64,000 nt of DNA from Marinifilum breve (GCF_003202155.1 NZ_QFLI01000004.1:390856-454855), one strand, 5' to 3'. Shown: positions 1 through 9,734, counted from the stretch's first letter. Notes: generated by a model not told the origin, from the letters alone. Numbers and translations are program-made.

Positions 1-127
1 CATCTCTAACATCATCATCATCAATATCAATTTCCGATTTAGAAAGCTTTAGATCCTCCTCAAGGTGTTTATTTCCAACATTGTGAACTACAATGCGGTC
101 AAGATTTATCTCTTCAAAGTTAAACAT
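1..127 (-). CDS. N-terminus of a nucleoid-associated (NdpA/YejK-like) protein, partial
   Basis: Reading leftwards from the ATG at 127, an open frame runs off the window edge and gives about 42 residues beginning MFNFEEINLDRIVVHNVGNK. This opening resembles the start of Bacteroidota 37-kDa nucleoid-associated proteins of the NdpA/YejK family, which begin with a short Asn-Phe segment followed by a 'hxVGNK' stretch. The family binds DNA and is associated with the nucleoid. A canonical -7 promoter element lies just upstream (151-158), supporting this start. Only the N-terminus is visible, so the family call rests on a short stretch and is tentative. Confidence 0.5.
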   Translation of the reverse strand, partial: MFNFEEINLDRIVVHNVGNKHLEEDLKLSKSEIDIDDDDVRD

Positions 128-150
128 ATGGTACTATTTTAAGAACCTGA

Positions 151-158
151 CAAAGATA
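151..158 (-). promoter_or_regulatory. Bacteroidota -7 promoter element
   Basis: On the minus strand this reads TATCTTTG, an exact match to the TAnnTTTG -7 consensus. It sits 23 nt before the ATG at 127, leaving a short leader. No clear -33 TTTG was found at the usual distance. Confidence 0.55.
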
Positions 159-282
159 CGCACTTTCGTTAAATATTGAATGATTTCTTAAAGTAGAGGT
201 CTTAGAAATTACAAAGAGATATTTATTACTTATCTAATCGATTCATAAAATGAATCATCGCATCATTCCTAACATTAATTTC

Positions 283-480
283 ACTTTGCTCGAGCCGCAT
301 GGCTCTTACTTTTTTCATTGATAAAAAAGTAAGCAAAAAATCTAGGGCGCGTAAGCTCAAACCACTTATACGTGAAAACTTTAAGTGCGGCGGGGTGATC
401 TTCGAACAAGTTCTCAGCTTCCCCGTCTTACTAAAAAGTTTTCTGTGCATAAGAAGCTTGACCTTCCAATGCCCACCTCG
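283..480. repeat. Candidate dispersed intergenic repeat with hairpin (gap 128-582)
   Basis: The 455 bp between the two flanking genes hold a GC-richer block. It contains a perfect inverted repeat with 11-bp arms (305-315 and 323-333) and a 7-nt loop. The plus-strand reading across it gives a KKVSKKSRA-like peptide, which I recall as recurring in intergenic sequence of Bacteroidota. The block is therefore likely a dispersed repeat rather than a gene; short open frames on both strands look like shadows. Copy number in the genome cannot be checked here. Confidence 0.35.
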
Positions 481-536
481 AACAAAGTAAATATCATTTA
501 GATAATATAAAAGACCATCGTATAGAGTCAAAAAAA

Positions 537-557
537 GCTATCCCATTACGAGATAGC
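537..557 (-). terminator. Rho-independent terminator of the ABC exporter operon
   Basis: Minus strand: GCTATC stem, 9-nt loop, GATAGC stem, then a run of seven T. It lies about 25 nt after the stop of the permease-peptidase gene. Confidence 0.75.
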
Positions 558-582
558 CTTTAAACACTTTATTTTTTACAGC

Positions 583-3500
583 CTATGATACCGATTGGTC
601 TTTGGTAGTAGAATTCTCTTTCTTCTCCTTAAGTTTCTCGGTATTATCTGCTGTTTTTCTGTCGATTAATTTGTGATAAGGATCAATACCAACACTATGT
701 GGCTTCTTATCTACAATAAACGAGAATTTATTTTCTTTCGCAGTAATATGAACTTTCTTGAATAAAATCTCTTGTTCTTCATTGTTTTCGTCTTCAACAA
801 AAATGGCAAGATCTATCCAATCATTCATATCGATATATTGCTTATCATCCTCTCTTTGCTTAGTATTAATGGAGATGGTAACCGATGAATCGTCACTCGA
901 AAGCTCTTTATTTTCTTCGTTCTTGCTGTTGATCACCCTGTACTTCTGAGCCTCAACAACAAAATCGACCTTATACTTTCCATCTTTGGTTTTCGATACG
1001 TAAGCACTATCTACTTTATTATCGAAAAGAGTAATGGTTTCAAGCATATCGGTAATCACATAGTCCATACTGTCAGGCATGTGTTCTTTCATTAAATCAA
1101 CAAACTCAAGAGATGTAGTGTATGGAGGCTCCTGGAAAGCCACATCGCTAACATACTCGCTAAGCGCTTGATTCAAGTTGTTTTCTCCCATATAATCGGA
1201 AATGGCATACATGGCAATTGCACCCTTATTGTAGTGAATGTATTGTTGATTTTCGTTATACATTAAAGGCTGTTCTTTTACCTGTTCAGAACCTCTTCCT
1301 CTCAAATATCCATTCAGCTCTTCTTTCATGAACTTGCGGATTTTGTTCTTAGGATATTTCTGCTCTAAGACCTTAATTGCCGAGTATTCCGACAAACTTT
1401 CCGACATTAAAGTAGCTCCCTGAACATTTGCACCAATTACCTGGTGTGCCCACCACTGATGTGCCATTTCGTGAGCGGTAACATGGTATGCATAATTCAC
1501 GGCTCCCTCTTTCGACTTATCCTCTTTTGCAATGAAACCAATGGCTTCCGAAAATGGAATTGTATTTGGGAACGACTGAGCAAATGTTCCGTAAGTTCTA
1601 GGGAATTCGATAATACGAACCTGCTTGTGCTGGTAAGGTGAATAGTTTTCGCCATAATATTTAAGCGAAGCTTTCACCGCTTCAACCATATCGGCAATAT
1701 TGTAATCGTGACCTTTGTGATAATAGATTTCAATATTGATATCCTTATACTTATCGGTATACACTTCATATTTCCCCGACACCCATGAGTAGAAATTCAG
1801 AATTGGAGCATCCATTTTGTAATGGTAATAAGCTCTATCGCCTTCTACTCTCTTGTCTTGCAAATAGCCCGGAGCAATTGCAATCTGATCAGCAGATGTA
1901 CTTACTGTTGTTTCAAAATTCACCCAATCGGCACATTCCGAAATGTAAGTGTTTCCTAATGCCGAAGTATCGGTAGGAGCTGCCATTCTATCACGTTTTG
2001 GCAAGTCGTATTTCTTACGCACCGTATTATCAGTTAACTCACCCGAGCGAGAATAACCAAAGCTTGGGAAACTACCATTATTAAAGAAAGTTCCATTACC
2101 AATTACAGGAGAATTGTACTCTAGGAAGTGATTCTCTTGATTGCTCAATGTAAAATGCATTTGCATAGAATCTCCCGGCATTAAAGGCTTTTCTAACTTA
2201 TAAATATTGTATTGGAATACGGTATCCTTACTCATCAACTCAGCCTTTCGTGAAAAGCTAACAGCAGTATTCTTGTATTGGTAATTGATATGAATAGAGT
2301 CAATAGGCTCATTGCTCTTATTCTTCACGATATAATCCCCTTTAACTTTTAAATCGTTGGTTTCAGGGAATAAATCAACATCAATCTTGGCATCCACAAT
2401 ACGAGGCTGAGGAATGTTGTAATATTTCGAATAAGTTTTCTCATACTCTACTCTATCCAACTCGCTTTGTTTAGCCGATTTGTATTCGTTAAAAACATTA
2501 TCGAACCAATAAATGTACGATCCAATAGAGATGAATCCTATAACACAAACTGCCAATGAAACATAGAGCCCACGACTTAAGTTCTCCTTTGCTCTTCTGA
2601 AACGAATCTTAACGGTTTCTCTAACACCTCGACGCCAAATGGCCAAACCTAAAATCAATAAAGATGAAGAGAATAGTAACCAGTAAAGTCGGTAAAACAT
2701 AAAGGCCGCTACTCCCCTGCCATATCCATCCATATCGGAATAGTTGACAGATGGTCCTGCATTGAATTTGAATATGTTTTGCTCAATTCCAATTTTCGAT
2801 ACAAAAGGACTGATAATCGAGAAGATGAATAGAACAAAAAAGCCAATGTAGAAGTTTGCAAACAGCGACTGAACAAATAAGGATAATCCTGCCCATACAA
2901 TATAAGATGGAAGCATAAACAGGAAGAGCTCAGTTAGGTAGTGGATTGGTTCAATATCGTAATACCCCTCTGAAAGCTGAATTACAATACAAGTTACCAT
3001 CACTACAAATAGCAATACCACTTGCATCTTGATTAAGGCAATAAATTTAGAGAAATATTGAACCCAGTTTGGCGTATGTGTAACATCTACCAGTTCAAAT
3101 ATCTTTGCTCTGCGCTCGCGCTGCACCAACATTCCCGAATACAAAAAGGTAATCAATAGGATAAACAGTCTGAACATTGAACTTGGAATCAACAACATTT
3201 TCCAGGTAGTAGAATAGGTAGTTGTTCCAAATAGATTCATCGTAGTATTGTGACCAATTACCATGAACAATATTCCTACTGCCACCATAACCATAAAAGG
3301 CACCGATTTAATAATGAATTTAAAATTCATTTTCGAGATGCTCCACATCAACTTGATATTCCAGCTGAAACTATTGTCGATGTTTACTTTCGGAAGATTG
3401 ATATCTCTTAGGTTGTTGAAATTATCTTTTGTAACTACTGCACTCTTTTTAGAGAACCAACGGAAACTCAAGGCATTTTGAGTAAACTGAAACTTATAAT

Positions 3501-4287
3501 AGGTAAGCGAGAAAATCAATAATGATACCGATATCCAAATGATTCTGTTGATTAGAACCAAGCCTCCCATTGGTAGCAAATTCGTATTTCGTTCAGCTAC
3601 ATTCCAATATTCAGTTGCATTCTGAATGGCTGATGCTCCAAATGGATCTAAAAGTGCAGCCAATGTTTTACTGTCCAACTGACTCATGTAATTATCGGCC
3701 ATGGCTTGCACAAAAAACAGAATAATCATGGTAATGAAACCTGCACCTAAGTTTCTTGTGAAAGTAATTACACTAAACACAATGGCTCCAAAAAGAAGAA
3801 TGTTAGGCAAGATTACCATACCATATATCTGCAAAAATGCCATTGGTCTAAATGGCCCAAGCAATTCAGCATTAACCCCTGGCAATAATGGCGCAATCAT
3901 AAAGCCCAAGCCAAATATTAAGAAAATTACCAAAGTAACAACAATTGAACTTAGAAATTTAGCTGGAATGTATTCCGATTTCTTAAATGGATAAGAATAT
4001 AAAATAGAGTGCATTTCGGAACTAAAATCTCTATTCACAGAACCTCCAACAATGGAAGGCAATAGAAAATAGCCCAAAGTAAGAATACCAAAACTATTGA
4101 ACAAGGCAATAGGCGAATTGGCCAAACGAACCGATGCTACACTTGCTGTATTAGAATCGAATACCCCTAAACTACCAGCCATAACCAAGGTTGAAATAAC
4201 CAAAAGCACCGCTGAATAGATGTATGTAGCAGGATTTTTGAGCCAGTATTTTAGCTCAAACTTAAATAATGTATTAAACTTGCTCAT
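583..4287 (-). CDS. ABC-2 type permease fused to M1-family metallopeptidase
   Basis: A 1234-residue fusion. The first ~570 residues hold two ABC-2 permease-like halves, each with about six hydrophobic helices (starting near residues 15 and 320), and a further membrane segment lies near 580. The remainder is a periplasmic M1 aminopeptidase-like domain with the zinc motif HEMAH at 939-943 and the downstream Glu near 963 in an SES motif. Comparable fusions are known in Bacteroidota as 'ABC transporter permease/M1 family aminopeptidase'. The gene begins 2 nt after the stop of the ATPase gene and ends in a terminator, so the two form one operon. The natural substrate is unknown; coupling of export and peptide trimming is inference. 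Intact zinc ligands suggest an active peptidase. Confidence 0.88.
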   Translation of the reverse strand: MSKFNTLFKFELKYWLKNPATYIYSAVLLVISTLVMAGSLGVFDSNTASVASVRLANSPIALFNSFGILTLGYFLLPSIVGGSVNRDFSSEMHSILYSYPFKKSEYIPAKFLSSIVVTLVIFLIFGLGFMIAPLLPGVNAELLGPFRPMAFLQIYGMVILPNILLFGAIVFSVITFTRNLGAGFITMIILFFVQAMADNYMSQLDSKTLAALLDPFGASAIQNATEYWNVAERNTNLLPMGGLVLINRIIWISVSLLIFSLTYYKFQFTQNALSFRWFSKKSAVVTKDNFNNLRDINLPKVNIDNSFSWNIKLMWSISKMNFKFIIKSVPFMVMVAVGILFMVIGHNTTMNLFGTTTYSTTWKMLLIPSSMFRLFILLITFLYSGMLVQRERRAKIFELVDVTHTPNWVQYFSKFIALIKMQVVLLFVVMVTCIVIQLSEGYYDIEPIHYLTELFLFMLPSYIVWAGLSLFVQSLFANFYIGFFVLFIFSIISPFVSKIGIEQNIFKFNAGPSVNYSDMDGYGRGVAAFMFYRLYWLLFSSSLLILGLAIWRRGVRETVKIRFRRAKENLSRGLYVSLAVCVIGFISIGSYIYWFDNVFNEYKSAKQSELDRVEYEKTYSKYYNIPQPRIVDAKIDVDLFPETNDLKVKGDYIVKNKSNEPIDSIHINYQYKNTAVSFSRKAELMSKDTVFQYNIYKLEKPLMPGDSMQMHFTLSNQENHFLEYNSPVIGNGTFFNNGSFPSFGYSRSGELTDNTVRKKYDLPKRDRMAAPTDTSALGNTYISECADWVNFETTVSTSADQIAIAPGYLQDKRVEGDRAYYHYKMDAPILNFYSWVSGKYEVYTDKYKDINIEIYYHKGHDYNIADMVEAVKASLKYYGENYSPYQHKQVRIIEFPRTYGTFAQSFPNTIPFSEAIGFIAKEDKSKEGAVNYAYHVTAHEMAHQWWAHQVIGANVQGATLMSESLSEYSAIKVLEQKYPKNKIRKFMKEELNGYLRGRGSEQVKEQPLMYNENQQYIHYNKGAIAMYAISDYMGENNLNQALSEYVSDVAFQEPPYTTSLEFVDLMKEHMPDSMDYVITDMLETITLFDNKVDSAYVSKTKDGKYKVDFVVEAQKYRVINSKNEENKELSSDDSSVTISINTKQREDDKQYIDMNDWIDLAIFVEDENNEEQEILFKKVHITAKENKFSFIVDKKPHSVGIDPYHKLIDRKTADNTEKLKEKKENSTTKDQSVS

Positions 4288-4289
4288 GA

Positions 4290-5165
4290 TTAATTCGATG
4301 CTTTAAGTGTAACAAAATATACATCTTCAAGATCCGCTTCTTTTGGTGTAAACAATTCGTCGGGCTGCGTTTCTGAATATACATTTATATTCATACTGTT
4401 GTCATCGTTGAATCGACTGGAAAGAATATCATATTTCTCCTTGTGCTCGTTTAAAGCAGAACGCTCAATACATTTGGTCCACATTTTACCTTGCAACTCT
4501 TCTACCGATTGCTTTGGTGTTTTATGCGTTAGAATGGTTCCGCCATTCATAATGGCCATATCGGTACACAATTCCTTTACGTCCTCTACAATGTGCGTTG
4601 AAAAAATAACAATATGGTTGGTGCCAATCTCGCGCAATACGTTCAAGAATCGACTACGCTCAGCCGGATCTAGTCCCGCAGTTGGCTCATCTACAATAAT
4701 CAGTTTCGGGTTGTTAAGCAAAAGTTGAGCAATACCGAAACGTTGTTTCATACCTCCTGAATAACCTGCAACATTTTTCTTTCTTGCTTCTGTCAAATTG
4801 GTTTGTTCAAGAACTGCATTAACAATCTCTTTACGCTCTTGTTTATTTGATATCCCTTTCAATTCGGCAAAGTGCATCAATAAATCTTCAGCCGACATTT
4901 TAGGATAAACTCCAAAGGTTTGTGGCAAATATCCCAGTGCATTACGCAACACCATTTTGTTTTCCATGATATCTGTACCATCAAACAAAATACGTCCGCC
5001 ATCACCCTCTTGAAGAGTAGCAATTGTACGCATTAATGTAGACTTTCCTGCTCCGTTTGGTCCTAGCAGACCGAACATTCCAGTGCCTATTTTAATATTA
5101 ACATTATTTAATGCCTTAACACCATTACTGTAGGTCTTTGTTAAATTCTCAATAGTTAATTCCAT
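4290..5165 (-). CDS. ABC transporter ATP-binding protein
   Basis: A 291-residue ATPase with Walker A GPNGAGKST at 35-43, signature YSGGMKQR and Walker B LIIVDEPTAGLDP, followed by the switch His in FSTHIVEDV. The layout matches the CcmA/NatA-like subfamily that works with ABC-2 permeases. It lies immediately upstream of the permease-peptidase fusion and is almost certainly its energising partner. The C-terminal ~70 residues after the ATPase core are typical of drug/antibiotic exporter ATPases. A promoter with both -33 and -7 elements lies upstream. The transported substrate cannot be deduced. Confidence 0.93.
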   Translation of the reverse strand: MELTIENLTKTYSNGVKALNNVNIKIGTGMFGLLGPNGAGKSTLMRTIATLQEGDGGRILFDGTDIMENKMVLRNALGYLPQTFGVYPKMSAEDLLMHFAELKGISNKQERKEIVNAVLEQTNLTEARKKNVAGYSGGMKQRFGIAQLLLNNPKLIIVDEPTAGLDPAERSRFLNVLREIGTNHIVIFSTHIVEDVKELCTDMAIMNGGTILTHKTPKQSVEELQGKMWTKCIERSALNEHKEKYDILSSRFNDDNSMNINVYSETQPDELFTPKEADLEDVYFVTLKASN

Positions 5166-5212
5166 TCATCTAAAATTTAAGTAATTGTATTATGATACCA
5201 TTTGAGTGAAGA

Positions 5213-5241
5213 CAAATATATATAATGTTAAGCGAGAACAA
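5213..5241 (-). promoter_or_regulatory. Promoter of the ABC exporter operon
   Basis: Minus strand TTG at 5241-5239, 18 nt, then TATATTTG at 5220-5213. This fits the Bacteroidota -33/-7 pattern and lies about 48 nt before the ATPase start. The rest of 5166-5443 is AT-rich with nothing else recognised. Confidence 0.6.
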
Positions 5242-5443
5242 TCTTCTTATCTCTAATGATTCATAAAAATTCGACAAAGACCTTTTTATTGCGATGAAAT
5301 TGAGTTTTTACACTTTAAAAATTGTCCATAAAAAAGGTATTTATAGATAAATTAGTAGCAAAATGGAATTGCATTGAGTACCTAGCCAACAACTTATTAC
5401 TTTCTAATTACACCTCATTATTAGCATATAAGGCACTTGACTT

Positions 5444-6973
5444 CTATTTCGTTTTCGAAGTCTTAACTTTTCTTTGCTTTCTAAACAACAGATATCCCAC
5501 AATTAGAATCCATAGAATTGTTAGGCCTGCAATTGGAATAAAAAGGATGTACATTTTACCAAATATGTATTGGTAAATGCGCCCAGTGTGAATCTCAAGA
5601 CATAGATTCCATAAAGACATTGGGCTTTCCTGTATTTCAGCTGGCATACTTACAAATCCGGTATCATCACTTAAGTTACCTGCACCCAAATTGTAATCGA
5701 AAAGAATTTCTCGTCCTTCCTTATCTTTTAAATAGCCGGCAATAGGATGTGCGGCAATGGGTGGTCCCATTCTGCGAACTGGCACATGTGGGCGTTTGGT
5801 AATGTAATCGAAGATCATATTTTTTTCGGGCATCCAATAAAAAATACCACTAAATGAACCTACCAAATATTGGTCTTCACCTGCCTTTTCGAGCACATTT
5901 ACGCCCATTATCGAAACCGGAGGTTGATGCTCAAATCTTTCGGGAGCTGTTTCAAACAGGTTATCGCTATAATAAATGCCTTCGTTGGTTGCCAGCATCA
6001 CCCTGTTCAAGTCCTCATCGTAAAGAACTCTTCGCAACTGATCGTACCAGGGGTTTGGATTATCGAGGTGAGTAAATGGAATCTTATCCACACGACTATG
6101 GGCAATGGCAATTAACAGTGGAGGGCGAAGAAACATTCCAGTAAGGGTGGTTAAAATGAGAAATATAATTAACCAATTCCCAAAATGGTTGTGCCACTTC
6201 AAGTTGAATTTTAAAAAGCTGATCTTTCTTTTTGCCACTCCTCCCCTTTTCTTGACACGTTTGATCCAATCAGGAAAAAAGAAATAAACCAAACCACTAA
6301 AGCATAGGAAGAGAAATATCAAGCCAATAAAATCAACAAACAACTTTCCCAATATGCCAAAAGCCTCGCCACTGTGAATTTCCCATAGGGTTTTAAACAG
6401 GCTTGCTTTGCCATCGTAATCTGTACTGGCTGGAATGTTTACAGTTTCGAAAGTATCATCTACTTTTTTAAGAAGATTGCTTCTGGTCAGGATATAAAGA
6501 CCTTCTCCAATCTCCATAAAATCTACAATTCTCTCCTCCTTCACCGGAAGTTCAAGCTTATTCCATTCCTTATTTTGGTATTGATATAAGCCAAATAAAG
6601 TACCTGCAAACAATTCTCCTTTCTGGGTTTCAATTATCTTTTCAACCTTTCGGTTATCAACTCCTTCAGGCAATCCAATATTAAAATCAGTAAAACTTTT
6701 TAAACTATCGGTACTTTGCCACACTCCAATGTTCCCATAAATCAGAGAAGTCTCATTATTTAAATGAACTACTGATTTTACAGCGGCTTTGTTCCAGTTC
6801 TTGTACTGATATTCTGAGCCAAGATACTTTCGGTTTACTTCGCAGAAAGAAAACAAAGCCCGATGGTTCATGATAATCCCAGAAATGGAAAACAGGATAA
6901 TAAACAGAGTAAGCACCAATGATGGCCACTTGTGATATTTTTTAAGAAACTGTATTGTTTTGCTTTTAGCCAT
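5444..6973 (-). CDS. PepSY-associated TM (PiuB-like) membrane protein
   Basis: A 509-residue inner-membrane protein. A first helix follows the HKWPSLV motif (residues ~15-38). Two further membrane segments lie around 215-235 and 265-285, preceded by conserved histidines in LWEIHSGEAFG and LKWHNHFGNW. The last helix near 470-500 follows LEIHTGRIYQY. These His-containing helix starts and large periplasmic loops are characteristic of the PepSY_TM/PiuB family, often linked with iron or reductive siderophore/haem processes in Bacteroidota. No iron-uptake genes are adjacent, so a specific role is not supported. It is transcribed alone, between the ABC operon and hcp, in the same direction. Confidence 0.7.
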   Translation of the reverse strand: MAKSKTIQFLKKYHKWPSLVLTLFIILFSISGIIMNHRALFSFCEVNRKYLGSEYQYKNWNKAAVKSVVHLNNETSLIYGNIGVWQSTDSLKSFTDFNIGLPEGVDNRKVEKIIETQKGELFAGTLFGLYQYQNKEWNKLELPVKEERIVDFMEIGEGLYILTRSNLLKKVDDTFETVNIPASTDYDGKASLFKTLWEIHSGEAFGILGKLFVDFIGLIFLFLCFSGLVYFFFPDWIKRVKKRGGVAKRKISFLKFNLKWHNHFGNWLIIFLILTTLTGMFLRPPLLIAIAHSRVDKIPFTHLDNPNPWYDQLRRVLYDEDLNRVMLATNEGIYYSDNLFETAPERFEHQPPVSIMGVNVLEKAGEDQYLVGSFSGIFYWMPEKNMIFDYITKRPHVPVRRMGPPIAAHPIAGYLKDKEGREILFDYNLGAGNLSDDTGFVSMPAEIQESPMSLWNLCLEIHTGRIYQYIFGKMYILFIPIAGLTILWILIVGYLLFRKQRKVKTSKTK

Positions 6974-7085
6974 ATCGTAAAGATAACAACATAAAAAAAC
7001 TGCCTGAAAGAACGGAAAGTGTTTCTATCAGACAGTGTTTTCTTTTAACCCTAAAATTAAACTAAACCTATACAGGTAAGTGAAA

Positions 7086-7133
7086 TTGCGCCCTGTACAA
7101 ACTCCCTCGAATCATACTTCACTCAGGGCGCAA
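7086..7133 (-). terminator. Inverted repeat downstream of hcp (terminator candidate)
   Basis: Perfect 10-bp GC-rich arms, TTGCGCCCTG at 7086-7095 and its complement at 7124-7133, separated by 28 nt, just past the hcp stop codon. The loop is long and no strong T-run follows on the minus strand, so it may be an mRNA 3'-end stabiliser rather than a true terminator. Confidence 0.45.
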
Positions 7134-7149
7134 ATTTATTAGTTATATA

Positions 7150-8796
7150 CTAGTTCAAGAACATTTTCATGTCTTCATCAACAGTACCAATTCCGCCAAT
7201 TCCGAATGTTTCTACCAATACGTTTGCTACGTTTGGAGATAAGAATGCTGGCAATGTAGGTCCTAAGTGGATGTTCTTAACACCTAGGTGAAGAAGAGCT
7301 AGCAATACGATAACTGCTTTTTGTTCGTACCATGCAATGTTGTAAGCAATTGGAAGGTCGTTGATATCGTTCAACTCAAATACTTCTTTCAATTTCAAAG
7401 CGATAACTGCCAATGAGTAAGAGTCGTTACACTGACCTGCATCCAATACACGTGGAATACCTCCAATATCACCTAACTCAAGCTTGTTGTAACGATACTT
7501 AGCACAACCTGCTGTTAAGATTACAGTATCTTGTGGCAACTTAGCAGCGAATTCTGTGTAATAATCACGACCTTTCATTCTACCGTCGCAACCTGCCATT
7601 ACGAAGAACTTACGGATAGCACCTGATTTTACAGCGTCAACAACTTTATCAGCAACTTGCATTACCTGGTTGTGAGCGAATCCACCAACGATTTTACCTT
7701 TTTCAATCTCGGTTGGAGCAGCACAAGTTTTTGCTAATTCAATAATTTCTGAGAAATCTTTCTTTCCATTTTCATCAGCAACGATGTGCTTAAATCCTGG
7801 GAATCCTGATGAACCTGTAGTAAATACTTTATCCTGGTAAGTTGAGTTCGCTTTAGGAGGAACGATACAGTTGGTAGTAAACAAGATTGGTCCGTTGAAA
7901 GTTTCGAACTCTTCGTTCTGCTTCCACCATGCATTACCGTAGTTACCTACAAAGTGCTCATACTTTTTAAAGGCTGGATAGTAGTTTGCTGGCAACATTT
8001 CTGAGTGAGTGTAAACATCAACACCTGTTCCTTCAGTTTGCTTCAACAACTCTTCCATATCTTTCAAGTCGTGACCTGAAATCAAGATACCTGGCTTGTT
8101 GCTAACACCAATATTAACTTCAGTTACTTCTGGATTACCGTAAGCAGATGTATTTGCTTCGTCCAAAGTAGCCATTGCAGTTACACCATTAGCACCACAC
8201 TTCATTACCAATCCTACTAAATCGTCAGCAGAAAGAGTATCATCAGTTGTAGCAACCAATGCTTCTTGCATGAAAGCATACAATTCATCTTTTTCGAAAC
8301 CTAAGTTATAAGCATGCTCAGTATAAGCAGCCAAACCTTTTACACCATAAATTAAAAGCTCACGCAATGAACGTACATCTTCGTTTTCCGTAGCTAAAAT
8401 ACCAACTACACGAGCTTTTGCATCAAAATCATTTTCTGAATCAGCAAACCAAGTTGCAGAGTGATGAAGATCGCCAAAAGAAACACCAGCTTCTTCAGCT
8501 TGCTTTTTAATTTCTTCTCTTAACTTCAAACCTTCGCGAATTGCTTCAACGAATTTTACTTTATCGAAGTTTGCGTTAGTGATCGTCATAAACAATCCAT
8601 TCATGATGAAGTTGTTTACTTTCTCATTTTCAACACCAGCTTCGCGAGCTTTTACACTGTACAATGAAATTCCTTTCATTACATACATTAGTAGATCCTG
8701 AATGTTTGCAACCTCATCGGTCTTACCACAAACACCTTTAATTGTACAGCCTGTTCCCTTTGCTGCTTCCTGACATTGATAACAAAACATGCTCAT
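7150..8796 (-). CDS. hcp: Hydroxylamine reductase / hybrid-cluster protein
   Basis: A 548-residue Hcp. The N-terminal [4Fe-4S] ligands are C5, C8, C17 and C23, the short-spaced arrangement of the class found in anaerobes. C-terminal hybrid-cluster regions are visible ([32 protein letters not shown], and the [11 protein letters not shown] segment with the Glu/Lys pair). Hcp reduces hydroxylamine in vitro; in vivo it is mainly tied to nitric oxide detoxification and protein S-nitrosation in anaerobes. The gene is monocistronic, with an inverted repeat after the stop and a 16-bp palindrome 134 nt before the start. No hcr reductase is adjacent. Identification is secure. Confidence 0.97.
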   Translation of the reverse strand: MSMFCYQCQEAAKGTGCTIKGVCGKTDEVANIQDLLMYVMKGISLYSVKAREAGVENEKVNNFIMNGLFMTITNANFDKVKFVEAIREGLKLREEIKKQAEEAGVSFGDLHHSATWFADSENDFDAKARVVGILATENEDVRSLRELLIYGVKGLAAYTEHAYNLGFEKDELYAFMQEALVATTDDTLSADDLVGLVMKCGANGVTAMATLDEANTSAYGNPEVTEVNIGVSNKPGILISGHDLKDMEELLKQTEGTGVDVYTHSEMLPANYYPAFKKYEHFVGNYGNAWWKQNEEFETFNGPILFTTNCIVPPKANSTYQDKVFTTGSSGFPGFKHIVADENGKKDFSEIIELAKTCAAPTEIEKGKIVGGFAHNQVMQVADKVVDAVKSGAIRKFFVMAGCDGRMKGRDYYTEFAAKLPQDTVILTAGCAKYRYNKLELGDIGGIPRVLDAGQCNDSYSLAVIALKLKEVFELNDINDLPIAYNIAWYEQKAVIVLLALLHLGVKNIHLGPTLPAFLSPNVANVLVETFGIGGIGTVDEDMKMFLN

Positions 8797-8900
8797 AATA
8801 GTATTTTTTAGTGTTATTTATTTTTGGTTTAATCAATTTACAAAATCTAAAAGGAGTGAAAGAATTTATTTTCGCCATGCTTTATCTCCTTTTGACATTA

Positions 8901-8945
8901 CAAATATCCGACATTGAGTATGTAAAAAGTGTAACGGATGTTACA
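8901..8945 (-). promoter_or_regulatory. CRP/FNR-type operator (8930-8945) and -7-like box of hcp
   Basis: TGTAAC-GGAT-GTTACA at 8930-8945 is a perfect palindrome (6-bp arms, 4-bp spacer), the architecture of CRP/FNR-family sites including HcpR. Downstream, GATATTTG at 8908-8901 on the minus strand is one mismatch from TAnnTTTG. If transcription starts about 5 nt past that box, the palindrome centre falls close to -41.5, the class II activator position. The regulator itself is not in the window. Assignment to HcpR is inference from its known control of hcp in Bacteroidota. Confidence 0.65.
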
Positions 8946-9010
8946 AACACTAAAATATTTCAGATTTTTTTATCTTTTTTTCCTTTACGAGAGTTTTGGG
9001 ATAAAAAAAA

Positions 9011-9029
9011 CCAATCGAATTTCGATTGG
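9011..9029 (-). terminator. Rho-independent terminator
   Basis: Minus strand: CCAATCGAA stem, 1-nt centre, complementary stem, then eight T. It follows the stop of the small secreted protein at 9052. Confidence 0.85.
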
Positions 9030-9051
9030 GAATGGGGTTATATTATTAACG

Positions 9052-9414
9052 TTAGAGTCTTTTAAACATTTTTTTGAGCTTCTCTTTTAACTCACACTTC
9101 GACTTTTTATAACTGGCCAATTGAGTATCTGTTAAAATCTCTTTGAAGTTAACCTCTTTTTGAAGCAAACTATCGCGAACTGCTTGCATACATGAAAAAC
9201 CAGCCTTTTCATTAGTAAGACGATCTATTTCTTGCTCACATTCCAAATTTAAAACTTGAATTTTTAAAACTTGATCAGTACTTAGTTCCAGCTTCTTGGT
9301 CATCCACTTGGTAATAATGTCAGCTCTTTTCTCGGCTTCCGACAATTTTTTTGCGCTTACTGAAACACTTAATAGAACAAATAATAGAATCAAACTTCTT
9401 TGTACAAACTTCAT
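9052..9414 (-). CDS. Small secreted Spy/CpxP-like protein
   Basis: A 120-residue protein beginning MKFVQRSLILLFVLLSVSVS. The signal peptide (1-21) fixes the start at 9414; the upstream in-frame ATGs would add 19 residues before the signal. The mature part is helical and charged, with two copies of an LTxxQ-like motif (LSTDQVLKIQVLN near 43 and LTDTQLASYKKSK near 98), as in periplasmic Spy/CpxP chaperones and small Bacteroidota relatives. A periplasmic stress or metal-related role is family knowledge, not shown here. It is monocistronic and ends at a strong terminator. Confidence 0.6.
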   Translation of the reverse strand: MKFVQRSLILLFVLLSVSVSAKKLSEAEKRADIITKWMTKKLELSTDQVLKIQVLNLECEQEIDRLTNEKAGFSCMQAVRDSLLQKEVNFKEILTDTQLASYKKSKCELKEKLKKMFKRL

Positions 9415-9734
9415 AAACCTCACTTTTAATTCTAATAATGTAGACATTACTTCAAACGTATGCTTTCGCAAAATGTTTTACAAATCGATAGAAAATTAGA
9501 AAAAATAAAAGAATTCAACAAACAGACAATCAATATAATTCACATCTTAAGAAAACTGCACAAAATTCCTAAAAGCATTTATAAATTATAAAGTTAAGCA
9601 TGGCATTAATTAAGAAATAATTAATAATTTGCGCTTTCTTTTATATCGGATCTGAACTAATATTGTTAATTATTTACTCAAATGATATAATGAATCGAAT
9701 TAATTGTGAAGTTGAACCTATTAAGAGTATGAAT
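9415..9734. other. AT-rich divergent intergenic region
   Basis: 320 bp between the Spy-like gene (leftward) and the HAD gene (rightward). It is very AT-rich with several TTAATTAA-like stretches near 9606-9635. No exact TAnnTTTG element and no RNA gene were recognised; it presumably holds both promoters. Confidence 0.4.

Noticed and set aside
226-531. Overlapping open frames on both strands (101 and 63 codons)
   Set aside because: They sit in a repeat-like block with a hairpin, have no recognisable family, no promoter element and overlap each other; treated as non-coding.
9663-9734. Longer N-terminus for the HAD phosphatase
   Set aside because: The extra 24 residues lie before the normal start of the fold; the ATG at 9735 has a better-placed purine-rich site.
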